NCBI GenBank assembly: GCA_039545355.1
Contig: BCJJ01000006.1
Coordinates: forward strand, 930,001-994,000
From: Trichosporon coremiiforme
Taxonomy: Eukaryota; Basidiomycota; Tremellomycetes; Trichosporonales; Trichosporonaceae
Length of the DNA: 64,000 bases
Direction: 5' to 3'
In this document: piece by piece, positions 31,091 through 42,315 of the stretch
How the letters are laid out: each line of letters begins with the position of its first letter
Numbering within the stretch: the first letter of the stretch is position 1
Made by a program: the position numbers and the translations under genes
Notes under the pieces: model-generated
The model's database searches: none
What the model was told of the DNA's origin: nothing
The model's input: the letters and a program-made list of their open reading frames with translations, nothing else

Positions 31091-33069
31091 TTACTCGGCG
31101 TACTCCTCCGCGAACTCCTCGGTGACCTCCTCAACCTCGTCCTCGTACTCCTCGTCGAGCTGCGCGGACTCGTACTGGTCGTACTCCTCGCAGAGGTCCG
31201 CAAGGTTGGACTCGGCCTCGGTGAACTCCATCTCGTCCATTCCCTCGCCTGTTCTGTCAGCTCTAACTCCAAAAGCCCGCTCAACAAAGCGCCTGAATAA
31301 ATACCTGTGTACCAGTGAGTGTATGCCTTCCTTTTACTGCGATATTGTCAGCTCTGCATGAAGAAGAGACGTTGTGAAAAGCCGAAGATGTGGATGACGG
31401 TCGATGCTGAAGGTGCCACACAGTGCTGAGTGGTGAAAGAATTGTCACGTGACACCTTGGCCCATGGATCCAACTGGATCCAATGGCTTTGACTAGGAGG
31501 ATTTGGGTAAGTTACTCACAAGAGCTGGCGGAACTGGACGTGCGAGCGCTTGAAGACCTCGGAGATGGCGGTGGTGTTGGCGACGAGGGTGGCGGACGCG
31601 GTCTGGCCGACGGGCGGGACGGTGCAGAGGGTGGTGAGGGCACCGTTCGGGATCCAGGGAACGAAGTGGTCTGAGTTCTTGTTCTGGAAGTCGTAGATCG
31701 AGGACTCAATGTCGCGCATGGAGAGCTTGCCGCGGTAGCCAACCGAGACGGTGAGGTACTTGCCCATGGCGGGGTCGATGGCGGCAAGGAGCGAGCGGCG
31801 CTGGAAGAGGGCCGAGGTGAGGTCCGAGACGTTGGACGCGGTGTACGCGCGGTTGCTGGTCGCGACAAGGGGCGCGTAGCCGGCAGTGAAGAAGTGGAGA
31901 CGCGGGAAGGGGACCATGTTGACCGCGAGCTTGCGGAGGTCAGAGTTGAGCACACCGGGGAAACGGAGGGTGGCTGCTGTCAGCTCTCTCGATTTGCGCT
32001 TCGGAGCTTACAAGTGAATCCGGTCATGACCTTGGCAACGAGCTGGTTGAGGTCAGAGTACTCGGGAGCCTTGATCTTGAGGTCGTTGACGCAGATGTTG
32101 TAAAGAGCCTCGTTGTCGATGCAGCAGGTGATATCCGAGTTCTCAACGAGGATGTGCGTGGAGAGGACAGCGTTGTAGGGCTCAACGACGGTCTCGGAGA
32201 CCTTGGGCGAGGGGAAAACGGAGAAAGTAGCAAGCATACGGTCGGGGTACTCCTCACGAATCTTGCTCAGGAGGAGCGCACCAAGACCGGAACCGGTACC
32301 ACCACCGAGGGCTGACAGTTAGAACTGGCCGAATAAGAACAACTCACAGTGGAGGAGCTGGAAGCCCTGGAACGAGTCGGTGTTCTCGACCTGCTGACGG
32401 AGAACGTCGAGGATGGGGTCGATAAGCTCGGCGCCCTCAGTGTAGTAGCCCATAGCCCAGTTGTTGGCGGCACCGTTCTGGCCGTGGACAAAGGTGTCCG
32501 GACGGAAGAGGTTGGCGAGAGGTCCCTGGCGGACGAGGTCGACAACTCCAGGCTCCAGGTCAACCTGGACCGAGCGGGGAACGAACTTGCGGTTGCTAGC
32601 CTCGCTGAAGTAGACGCCAACTGATCGTCAATGCTGACCAATGCATCACATCACTGCTGCACTCACCCTTGTCAAGCTGCTGGTCATCGTTGCCGACGTA
32701 TTTGCCTTCGCCTATCGACGTCAGTTCTTTCTATCCTGCTGCTTCTGTCCGGGCTGTCCCCTGCGTTCGTCGAGGGTTCGGTGTGCTCTTTGCGGTCAAG
32801 GCTCACTCACCGTTGAGGCCGTGCTCCTGTGAATCTGTCAGCTAAAGTACACCTAGCATATCCATCAGCTGCCTACTCACCTGGAGGATGTTCTCCCAGA
32901 AGGCAGTACCGATCTGGTTACCGGCTGGCAGGTCAGTGACTGTGGTCTTTGTCTTGATGTGCGATGTGCCGCGGCTGAAGCTTACCCTGTCCGACTGTCG
33001 ATGTTAGCTTATGGATCTCGACACAGGAGCGTCCAGCTTACCAGAGACGTTGACGATTTCTCTGCCCAT
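31091..33069 (-). CDS. Divergent beta-tubulin isotype
   Basis: Ten exons: 33042-33069, 32986-32994, 32881-32924, 32811-32826, 32667-32711, 32348-32620, 32012-32311, 31520-31973, 31305-31336 and 31091-31248. They sum to 453 codons, giving 452 residues. Beta-type hallmarks are [10 protein letters not shown], the GTP-binding loop [40 protein letters not shown] and [18 protein letters not shown], with a short acidic tail ending EEFAEEYAE. It is clearly diverged: the start reads [18 protein letters not shown] (one extra residue, alpha-like VGQAG). Where fungal beta-tubulins have Glu198 and Phe200, this one has Ile and Cys ([19 protein letters not shown]), and His6 is Asn. Exon 2 is only 9 nt. It is probably a secondary isotype rather than the sole beta-tubulin. 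Confidence 0.9.
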
Positions 33070-35760
33070 GGTGAATGTGGTGTGGGGGTGCGGAAGGGTG
33101 GATGGAATGTGGTGAAGGAGAAGGGGTTAAGAGAAAGAAAGGGTGGGGGTGGTGTTGTTGCTACTCTTGTGTTCGCCGCACTGCGTACGGAGCACGATCC
33201 GAGCCAGGCTCAAGCGCGCGCAGGAGCTCGCTGATGCCTCCACGCGTTGTGTTCCGTTGTGTCTGGCAGTTAGGGCAGCGGAACCAGATTCGACGCGCCT
33301 CATCGCGTTCTGCACGTGGTTTCTCAGTTCTTGTTGGCATCATGCCGATGAGCCTGACTGCGCGATTTTTCGTTGGCACCGGTTCGAGAGTGGACAGTGT
33401 GCGCATCTCCTTGCGATCTCGCGAGCTTTGCTAGAAATGGCTCGCGCTTGAACCTCGGTCGAAAGCCAATCGATACCAGCTGTTAAGCCTGTCTGCATGC
33501 TTAAACTGTCCTGATCCATGTTTCATTGCCAGCTGGTCCATCTGCCCAGTTAGACGTCGGCTGCGAGTGGGGGCGAGTGCAACAGCGCGAGATGGTGGTG
33601 ACTGTGCACAGGGTGTGAGCGTCTCGGTGCGAACGGGCTTTGCTTCTGATGGTGAGAGGAGTAGCCGGATCGCCGGGCGCAGCACATCGCACCCAGCTGG
33701 TTACGGTTGGGGCCGCACATGAGCTCTGCGTTTTCTTTCCAGGTGACTTGGAGACGGAGCCGGGGGCCGACTTTGCGATCTCGTCTAGTTCCAGTACGAT
33801 AGTATACAGTCGAAGAGGTCAGAGGACATTCCAACGCTCGCGACAGAGGTCTGCCGTACCACCGTGCGAGACACGATACCAGAGACTAATCGGCGCTGAC
33901 CGCATGTCGCGGCGGAAGTCGTATCTGCGCTGCAGATAACTGCTCTTCCCGGGTTCCAGCCTCAACCGCCGAGCACCGAGTATCGCACACGAGCAGCCCA
34001 CTCGCTTACGCTCTCCTCAGCGAGCGATCTGACGCAAGATCATTCCATGTTCGAGCCAGAACTGACCGATCCCTGATAATTCACTAAGCTTTTCCTCAGC
34101 AGCGCCTCCACTTTCACAGCTGTGAAGAGGAGAACTTCTCACAGTGGGCCAGGCTCGTTCCTCGGCCCTCAGTTCTGTCTCTGCGCCACTATGGATTACC
34201 AGGGTTTGTTGCATTCAGACGACCGCCGCTGTGGCATCCTGGGGCGGTGGTGGGACCTCGTGAAAGTGCGCAGTTTTGCGAGGCTTGAACTTTGCGTGCG
34301 CACTTGTGGGCTGGTTGCCCACCGCCCGCTGTGGGGGAGTGTAGAGTACAAGCGAGGAGCGAGCCAGTCGTCGTTTCCCCGATGCATACACAGGGAAAAA
34401 GAGGTACGCAGGGAGAAAGGATGGGGTACGTCACCACCTAAGCTTGTAAAGTGCGCCGCAATCAGTCCTCGGCGTAGCTCGTTTTCGGCTTAAGCGTACA
34501 CACGACCATCAACACAAGGTTCGCTAGTGTGCTCCACTTTCGGGTCGGCCCAAGATCTGCTGATCTGCACAAAAGCTCCTCTCCTAGATGTGTTTGCCGT
34601 GGCGATGCCACCACTGACAAAACCGCTGTTGCGGAGCGTGCATAATGATCGTCGGCTTGTGAACGGTAGCGTAAGCAACGTCACTAGGCACACTGCCAGG
34701 GAGCTCGAGTGCGGGGCACAACGGCGGCGATTGGTGCATCGATGGAGGTGTGAGAAATCCGCAGAGCTCGCACAGCGTACTGCAGCGAGCAGTCGTGCAG
34801 ACAGTGTGAGCGACAGGGGCAGCGCAGTCGGTCGGTGTTCGGTCCGTCCCAGGCAACGGCACGCGGCACGACCCCTCCAATTCCCGGTTCCCACAGCTTT
34901 GATATCTTCCTGAATGCTGGCCAGCTGGTTATTTGTCTTGCGGCAGCGTGAGTCACTGCCAAGCTCCCGCCGAAAGTGATGCACGCTGGGGCCCGCATAG
35001 TGCGCAGCCATCAGTAAGGTTTGTCAGGCTCGTGTCGATTTGTCGACTGGGGTGGGAATATTGGAGCGAGGTACATCCCAAGGCTGTCAGGTTTTTGGCA
35101 GGCACACTGGTTTTCATCGGACGCTGAGCTTGGCCGGGTCCATGTGGTATGTCTGCGGCTCGGCGGAGGGCATGCACTGCGTCGTGAGGAACGCTCACTC
35201 GGCGCGAGTGGAAGATGCAGTGAACGATGAGCGTGAAAGTGTGCGCGACACAGACGAGCCCTCGTCGCCGCCGTCTCAACGTCCGGGACAGCAGGCCAGG
35301 GCCTACTCCCGTCATGATCGTTACGATACGGTGTTCACCGCTTTTTTCGTCCGTTTGCCCCTGTCGTGGTCGATCAACTTTTCGGTCGTTTAGGATCCGA
35401 GCCACAACTTCCCTTGCTGCATGCCTGGAGCGGCGGCACGTAGCGCGGCAATGCGCGGCACTTTGGCGAGGAGCATGCCCCCCACACATCTGGCCATGGC
35501 TGGCGCAGGTTTGGGACGCCTCGCGTTATCGCGTTAGAACGGTAATGACAGGGCCAGACTGAGCACCGCCTGCGAGCGCCTGCCCATAAACGCGTGTCGG
35601 GCTGAATGTGTCAATTGACGCAACGCCAAGAAACCGACTAGCCGGGGGATGATGCACCGTGCGTCGAGGTGACTGCTACGATCAAGACCTGGAATAGTCC
35701 GGTCCATCTGTACGACTGCCAGGGTGAGATACGCAGCTCGCGCGCAGCAATCAATAAATA

Positions 35761-35785
35761 AATCAATCAATCAATCAATCAATCA
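35761..35785. repeat. (AATC)6 microsatellite
   Basis: Six exact AATC units, preceded by imperfect AATCAATAAAT copies. Confidence 0.9.
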
Positions 35786-36222
35786 GCGTGTCGGCGCAGT
35801 GTCAAATCACAACAGGCAGGAGATAGTGTGTGAGCTGCATAAAGCTCGGATATGCCTCCTACAACCAAGAGGGAGCTAATGCTTGGCGTGCATGGCGCTG
35901 CGGCGCTTGAGAGCCAAGTGTGCTTAGCCAGGATGTGCAAGGCTGTGGTGCTGCGGTTCCGGTGGGAGAGTGTGTGCGATGGATGGACGCCAGAGTCAAA
36001 CTGGGTTCTCGGTGTTGTCCCTCGCGTCCCTCGTCCCTCAGCGGTTCCTCGTATCCTAGTCCCTGGGCATGTCGACGTCGGTCATTAAGCAGGAATAACC
36101 GCGACCTTCGCGACCCCACCCGACGTCGCCTCTCGACCGCCGCCCGCCCGTCGCCCGTCCCTGGGCCCTTGACTGCGCGCGCGGCGCTCAAACTGCCGTC
36201 TTTCCCCTTAACTCCCTCCTGC

Positions 36223-36285
36223 ATATCCTGCATGTTCTGCATATCCTGCATATCCTGCATATCCTGCATATCCTGCATAGCCTGC
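36223..36285. repeat. 9-bp minisatellite, ATATCCTGC x7
   Basis: Seven units in tandem: five exact ATATCCTGC and two variants (ATGTTCTGC, ATAGCCTGC). It lies about 460 bp upstream of the glycosidase start, in the leader or promoter. Confidence 0.9.
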
Positions 36286-36744
36286 CTGCATCTCGCTCTC
36301 TCTCGTCGTGCCCAGCTAACCAGAGAGCCTATACCGCTGTTCCTCACCCAGCACCCAGAGCCTCCTCACTCAAAGCCAAAGCATGCATGCATACCTACCT
36401 GCCTTCCTCCTTTTACCCTTTCCCTCGCTTTCCCAGCAGCCGCAAAAGCCCCGAACGCCCGCCCGACTCTCCGCGCGCTCTCGCTCGCTGGAATACATCA
36501 TCTCCTGTATCATCCCTCCCCCATCACAGCGCTCCGTACACTCTCCCTTTCCTTTGTCTGTGACATCTAGACTTCTTCGCTTTCGCATTTCTTGTGGACT
36601 CGCCCTCGACGTTGACCACGACAACGACCCCGGCCCGTTCACGCTATCTTTGTCCAGTTCGCTGATTGCCTCCACTTTCGTTCCTTGATTTTAAACTATC
36701 CCGATCGACTATTTCCGCCAGTCGGCCGTTCATCGCGAGCTAAG

Positions 36745-38396
36745 ATGCGATCTACCGTTGCGCTCGCTGCTGCGCTCGCGATGCCCATGTTGGGCGGCGC
36801 CGTCGAGCTCAGCGACGACATGCTTAACAAGGTCTACGACCTCATGGGCTCCATGACCAAGTACACGTATGTATAACCACGCTTCAGCATAAACAGAGCT
36901 CTTGGCTTCTGGCCGATCCTTTGTCGCATCGACTACTTCTCAAAGCGACCTCATTTTAGCGATGATGCGCGCTAGCTTAAACTCTGACGGCCTTTTCCGT
37001 GGGGCTGTGTAGCTGACAAGGTCGCAGTTGGGAGAACGGCTCTCAGTCCGAGGCTGTCCTCGAGTGGAAGCACCCCCAGTATTCCGTTTACCACCAGGGC
37101 GCCGTGCCCATCCCCGACGGTGTTACCAAGGACGACGTCCCGGAGATTGTTCAGATCGCGAACTGGGCACTCGCGCAGACCCCGAAGCCTTACACCCAGC
37201 AGAAGGACGCTGCTGCCAGCGCCGCCCAGAGCCATGCTGCCACGAGCACCCAGCAGAACCTGGAGGGTGACAACCAGCAGCAGAAGCGCCAAGCGCAGAC
37301 AGGCACCTCGAGCGGATCTGCCGCTCAGACCTCCTCGCCCTCGTCAACGCACTCCAGCTCTGCTCACCCCTCCCCGACCCCCAAGTGGCCCAGCTACCAG
37401 ACCGTTCCCGCCAAGAACAACACTCAGCTCCCGGACGGCACCCCTATCGTCGATGATGCTGCCGCCGGTGACCCCGCTGCGCTCGGCATGTCTGTCGTCC
37501 TTGCTGGCAAGGCGACTGGCGATGCCACGGTGAACAACACAAAGTACTCGGACGCCGCCCAGCGCCAGGTCGACTACCTCCTCTACCACGTCCCGCGCGC
37601 TCCGAACGGAGCCATCTCGCACCGCCGTGACGAGGTTCAGCTCTGGGCCGACAATGTCTACATGGTTCCTCCCTTCTTCGCTTACTACGGTGTCCAGACC
37701 GGCAACAAGACTCTCGTCGAAGAGTCGTATAACCAGATCAAGGCCTACCGCGACGCTCTCCGCCACCCGGATAACAACCTGTGGCAGCACATCATCTACA
37801 ACGACAAGATCGATGAGGGTCTCTGGGGCACGGGCAATGCTTGGGCTGCTGCCGGTATTGTGCGTGTGATCGCCACGATTCAGCAGTCTCAGTGGAAGGA
37901 TGAGATGAAGGACAAGCTCAACGACTTGAAGAGCTGGGCTGACGAGATCATGACGGCCACTAAGGACAACATGTCTGACAACCACATGATCCGCAACTAC
38001 GTCAACAACGAGTCGTCGTTCGAGGACTCGTGCGCGACCACCCTCATCGCCGCCACTGGTCTCCGCATGTCCACCCTCAACCTGACCAACGACTACGTCC
38101 CGACGTCGCTGCAGATGCTCGCCGCCGCATCGAAGAACGTGAACGAGTCTGGCTACCTTACGCACGTCACGAACCCGATGCTGTTCAAGGTCGAGGGCAA
38201 CTCCTCACCCGAGGGCCAGACGTTTATTATTCTTGCGTACTCTGCGTACAAGGACTGGATCGCGCAAGGCAAGCAGGGTGTCGACAAGAAGCAAAAGGAT
38301 CACCCTCTCGACGACGACTCGTCCGCGCTCGCGACCAAGGCCGGTGTCGTCAGCACGCTCGCCGCCGTCGCGCTCTCGCTCTGGGCCGTGCTCTAA
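36745..38396 (+). CDS. Secreted GH105/GH88-like glycosidase, probably GPI-anchored
   Basis: Exons 36745-36866 and 37028-38396 over a 161-nt intron give 496 residues. A signal peptide is clear (MRSTVALAAALAMPMLGGAV). After a Gln/Ser-rich spacer (about residues 95-135) the six-hairpin glycosidase core appears: QRQVDYLLYHVPRAPNGAIS, RRDEVQLWADNVYMVPPFFAYYGV, DEGLWGTGNAWAAAGI and MIRNYVNNESSFEDSCATTL. In GH88/GH105 enzymes the WxDN-type Asp is catalytic and the GxGNAW block lines the pocket; they hydrate unsaturated uronyl ends left by polysaccharide lyases. The C-terminus (ATKAGVVSTLAAVALSLWAVL) is a hydrophobic tail after a small-residue stretch, as for GPI anchoring. The actual substrate is unknown. 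Several N-glycosylation sequons are present. Confidence 0.85.
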
Positions 38397-39015
38397 GCGC
38401 ACGCATGCCCGATGCGCCAAAGGCGTCTGGACGCACGCCTTCCCATCTCCAATAGACATCATACCCACATCTTCATACAGAACAATGGCTCTATCCTACT
38501 CATTCATCACAATATAGACGGCTGCGCCCGTTCTCACTGCAGTTCATAGTTACCATACAATCGCTGCTCCGGCGAAATAGATAATGCATTTGCAAGATAG
38601 GTCTTGGCAGCTCGGACGGAATGCGGCAGGTGCCGTGCTGAATGGCTTGGTGATGCATGTGGGCGCCCAGGGTGCGAGTGATCGTCGCCCGAAATTTGGC
38701 TGAGCCGGCTGGCAGGGGCTGCGTACAAGCAGCGAGGCGGCCGGCGATTTCGCATGGCGATGACGTACTTGTGTCTCTGGGGCCAGCGGGCCTCTCTGTG
38801 ACCATCCAGTTCCTCCGCTCGCTACGACCGAAGTCTTCTTCTCTCCACTCCTTCATCCATCAAACACACATCCACACCCACGCTTTCCCAAGGACAAGCA
38901 TAACAGCGCTCTCTGACTCTACAGCGACGCCCACCGACACCCGCTCGTTTTGTCGACGCATCCGAACAGAACCCGAGAGAACCGCGAACGTTCCTTCCTC
39001 TCATCCATCACCGAG
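38397..39015. other. Intergenic, promoter of the oxidoreductase gene
   Basis: About 620 bp between two same-strand genes; a C-rich leader precedes the ATG at 39016. No ORF supported. Confidence 0.5.
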
Positions 39016-40791
39016 ATGAAAACCATTACCGTCTACGGCGCGACGTCTTACACCGGCAGCACGCACCTGCTGCCATACCTCGACACGAACTATGCTGGAC
39101 AGGTGCACCTGATCATTGCGGGACGCAACCGTTCCAAGCTCGACGCGCTCAACGCTTCCCTCTCCGCCATCAACGAAAGGCACCGCTCTGTCGCGGCGCT
39201 GTCTCTCGATGACCCTGCGGCTGTTAAGGCGCTCGTTGACAAGAGCGATGTTGTTATTAATCTCGCTGGTGAGTGCTCCGTCTTCGCTCCGTGTGTGTGC
39301 GAGTGTGCTGCGCCCGACCGGAGTTGTAGGGACTTCTGCGTGCGCCCCTTTGCGCCCTTCTTGAGGTGCGCCCTTCTACGTTTGTGGCGCCCCGAGCTCT
39401 TGCTCTCTTGGCTCGCCGTGCACCCCCACTTTCATGTCTTCTGAAGACTTAGAGTCGTTGCACACTGGGCGGGTAGCGGGTAGGCAGCAAAAGAGGCTAG
39501 TCTCCTAGCGGTTCGCCAGTCTGTGCATTGCCGCTTGCCCGTCGGGCACCGGCAGATTACCGCCTGTCCATCTTACCCGGCCTGGTCATTCCGAGCCAGA
39601 AACACGCGGGGCATGCATCAGCTTATTTATGGAACCTTCGATAGCTGACAAGCGCAGGCCCGTATGGACTGTACAACGCTCTCGAGCTGATCGGCGCCTG
39701 CGCCAAGGCCGGCAAGCACTACCTGGACCTGAATGGCGATGTCGCTATGCTGGCTGCGGACGTCGTGCCGCGCTGGGACTTTGCAGCGAGCCAGACTGGC
39801 TCGGTCATCGTGCCGATGTGCGGTTTCGAGAGTGCTCCTGGGTAAGATGAAGCTCATACTGACCTAGGGAGCTGACGCCAGTGACCTGATCGTGTACGAA
39901 GCCCTGCGGACGCTGCAGAACCACGTCGGCCGCAACGTCGGTATTGCACACAGCACGACGTTCTACGACATTGTCGGCTCGGTTTCGGGCGGCACGATGG
40001 CCTCCGTCGAGGCGGGAATCCAGAGTGGCTCGGGCGCTGATGGCATGCAAGAGTCCGCTCTCCTCGGGCAAGCGACGCAACTGCCCTCGCCCAAGCCCAA
40101 GCTTGTTTACGAGCCCCCTGTCCGCGTCGCCGGCGCGCCGAAGTACGGCGCCTTCTTCATCCAGTACCTTCCGAACCGTGCCGTTCTCAGGCGGTCGTGG
40201 CACCTCTTGCGTCTTCCGCCCTCGACTGTGAGCCACAAGAGCAATGGGCAGTTCTCGGACGACTCGGAGCCCCTGCCAGCGGACAAGGTGACGTTCGAGG
40301 AGGCGATGAGCGGCATTGGTGCGCGCAAGATGACGTCGTGGATCGGCGCCTTCATCACTTCGCTCGTCATCATCGTCTTCGGCGCGCTCTATGTGAGCGC
40401 CGGCTGGTTCCGCCGCCTTTGCTCCCCCTGGGTGCCCAAGCCGGGCCAGGGCCCGAGCCTCGAGGAGTGCACCAAGGGAAGCACGCACCTCGTAAACGTG
40501 TCTGTCGGACACGACGGAACGGCCATCAAAACCGAGTACGTCGGAAAGGGCGACCCGGGATACAGCCACACGGCCATGCTGCTCGCCGAGAGCGCGCTGT
40601 CCCTCGCCCTCCCCGCGCCCAAGGGCACGAAGCTCCCGCCCCTCGCTGATGTCGGCGGCGTCCTCACCCCGGCCACCGCGTTTGGTGGTGTTGTCATCGA
40701 GCGTCTCCGCCTCGCCGGTGTCGCCGACATCAACGGCCAGATTGTCAAGCCTCTCCAGGGCACTCGGACCGAGGGAAAGAAGGACCTGTAG
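39016..40791 (+). CDS. Saccharopine-dehydrogenase-like oxidoreductase
   Basis: Exons 39016-39268, 39658-39841 and 39882-40791 with introns of 389 and 40 nt give 448 residues. The N-terminus is a Rossmann fold with TVYGATSYTGSTHLLPYL (variant of GxxGxxG) and later DVVINLAGPYGLYNAL, the hallmark of the SCCPDH/trans-acting enoyl reductase family. GKHYLDLNGDV and PMCGFESAPGDL are the next conserved blocks. A single membrane segment (IGAFITSLVIIVFGALYVSAGWF) sits about two-thirds along, as in lipid-droplet and ER-associated SCCPDH proteins. The substrate is not known for this family; it is not a lysine-pathway saccharopine dehydrogenase by sequence style. Ends 116 bp from the convergent Dpb3-type gene. 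Confidence 0.9.
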
Positions 40792-40907
40792 GCAGGCCTG
40801 CAGGGGTTCAGTCATGTTAGTTTCTCTAGTTCAATGCATCGTGTACCAGTTTCTCCAGAGCCAGAATAATGATTACATTATGATACATCTAACAGGAAAG
40901 CTGCGCT

Positions 40908-42105
40908 CTACTCGTCCACGGCCATCCTCTCGTCAAATTCACCCTCATCGTCTTCCTCCTCGTCTCCCCTGGGCTCAGGCTCCGACTCGGCAGCCAGACT
41001 CCTCCGGCTCCGCGTCGTGAGTCCCGTCGGCGTGCTCGGCGCATTCTTCCCTGACAGGGGCACCGTGGGGCTGGTCGGTCTCGGCTTCTCCTTCTCCTTC
41101 TTTTCGGCCTCCTTCTCCTCCTCTCCCGGCTTGGGCATCGCGTACCGGGCATGCGTGTTCGAGGGCTTCTTCATGATCGCGTTCGGGAAGGCCGGGTTCG
41201 TGCTCGACGTCAAAGGGGGAAGCTCGCCGTGGCCCTTGTTCACGGGTCCTTTCTCCTTCGGCTCGCCGTCCTCGTCCTCCGAGTCTTCCTGCTCCTCCTC
41301 AGAGGACTCGGCACCCGATCCCGGCGCCTCGGACATCTTCTTCTTCTTGAGCTCGAGCGCTTCGGACATGCTCATCGGCTGGGGGATCACGTCTGTCCGT
41401 TAGCTTGTTCTCCGAAGCACCTATAGCTCGTGTACCGAGGGAGAGAGATCAAGAAACAAGGGAGACACACGGGCTCAGTGAGAAGATTGGTCGACATTTG
41501 GCCCCACCAGAGAGGCGGGGGGCCAATCTGAGCGATTCTGATACTATTGCTTACATCCTTGCCCTTGCGTGCGTCTCCGCTGCATTCCCTCCATCCGCGA
41601 CTGAAGTTATACTCACCACTGAGGAAGCCGAACTCGTCGCTGCGCGCGACGACATTGGCCATGTCGCGGTAGTTCACTATACGCCGCTTCTCAAGGCGTG
41701 CCTTCGTGTAGCCCTCCTCCATAAAATGCTTGATGAAGTACTCCGTCGCGACGCCGACGAGGAAGACGGCTTCGGTCGTCATCATGTCCAGGTCCTTGTC
41801 GGCCTTGACGATCTTCTTCAGTCGCGCCATCGGGAAGATTGTTGTGCCGGGCTGCTTCTCGGCGAGCGACTGGCGCGACTTGATCACGCGCTTCTTCTTG
41901 GGCGCTGGGTGTTAGCTCGTTTCGGGCTTGAACAAGCTGACTTTGGAATGGAGGGAACGGGGTGGATGGGATGTGCAGACTTACCTTCACCCTCGCCGCC
42001 CGCAGCGTGCTCAACGCCCTCGGCACCCTCACCATCGGAGTGGTGGAACTCCTCCTCGTGTCGCTGCTCCGCGTGCTCCGGAGGCCGCTCATATTCGATC
42101 TCCAT
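40908..42105 (-). CDS. DPB3: NF-YC/Dpb3-type histone-fold protein
   Basis: Exons 41985-42105, 41617-41904 and 40908-41392 with introns of 80 and 224 nt give 297 residues. Residues about 40-135 form an NF-YC/CBF-type histone fold after a basic APKKKRVIKSRQ stretch: FPMARLKKIVKADKDLDMMT, TEAVFLVGVATEYFIKHFME, RIVNYRDMANVVARSDEFGFL and SDVIPQPMS. This pattern fits Dpb3 of DNA polymerase epsilon or the related CHRAC subunit, which pair with a Dpb4-type partner. NF-YC itself is a less likely reading. The C-terminal half is disordered and highly charged (SSEEEQEDSEDEDGE, EEEKEAEKKEKEKPR), ending in an acidic tail, as in several Dpb3/CHRAC relatives. The gene symbol is given by family; orthology was not tested. 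Confidence 0.8.
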
Positions 42106-42315
42106 GGTGGATGTGTGGGTTGAGCGAGACGCGCCCATGTTCGTCGCCAAACAGGACGCGCGCGTGTGGGCGGAACCAAATTCAGCTTGCCTCCTGGACG
42201 CGACGTCGTGACCTCAGCTTGTGGCACCGCAGCTCCTTGCTCTGCTCTATTGGAAGCTCTAAGTCCCAAGAATACATAGTGGTACAAGTACAGCGGGAAT
42301 TGCAGGTAGGTTGAG

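Larger units (their letters stand above)
33070..36744. other. Intergenic, 3.7 kb between divergent genes; no supported gene
   Basis: Both strands lack conserved ORFs and spliceable exons. It carries an (AATC)n run and a 9-bp minisatellite listed separately. The last ~600 bases before 36745 are strongly pyrimidine-rich on the plus strand (TTCCTCC, CCTTTCCCTC), probably the leader of the glycosidase gene. Non-coding RNA cannot be excluded. Confidence 0.45.

Noticed and set aside
36223..36285. CRISPR-like array
   Set aside because: Units are 9 bp with no spacers; it is a plain minisatellite in a eukaryotic genome.
37344..38165. 273-residue minus-strand ORF opposite the glycosidase
   Set aside because: Shadow frame; the plus strand carries the six-hairpin glycosidase motifs.
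39805..40815. 336-residue minus-strand ORF opposite the oxidoreductase gene
   Set aside because: Shadow; it crosses the other strand's intron and has no domain.
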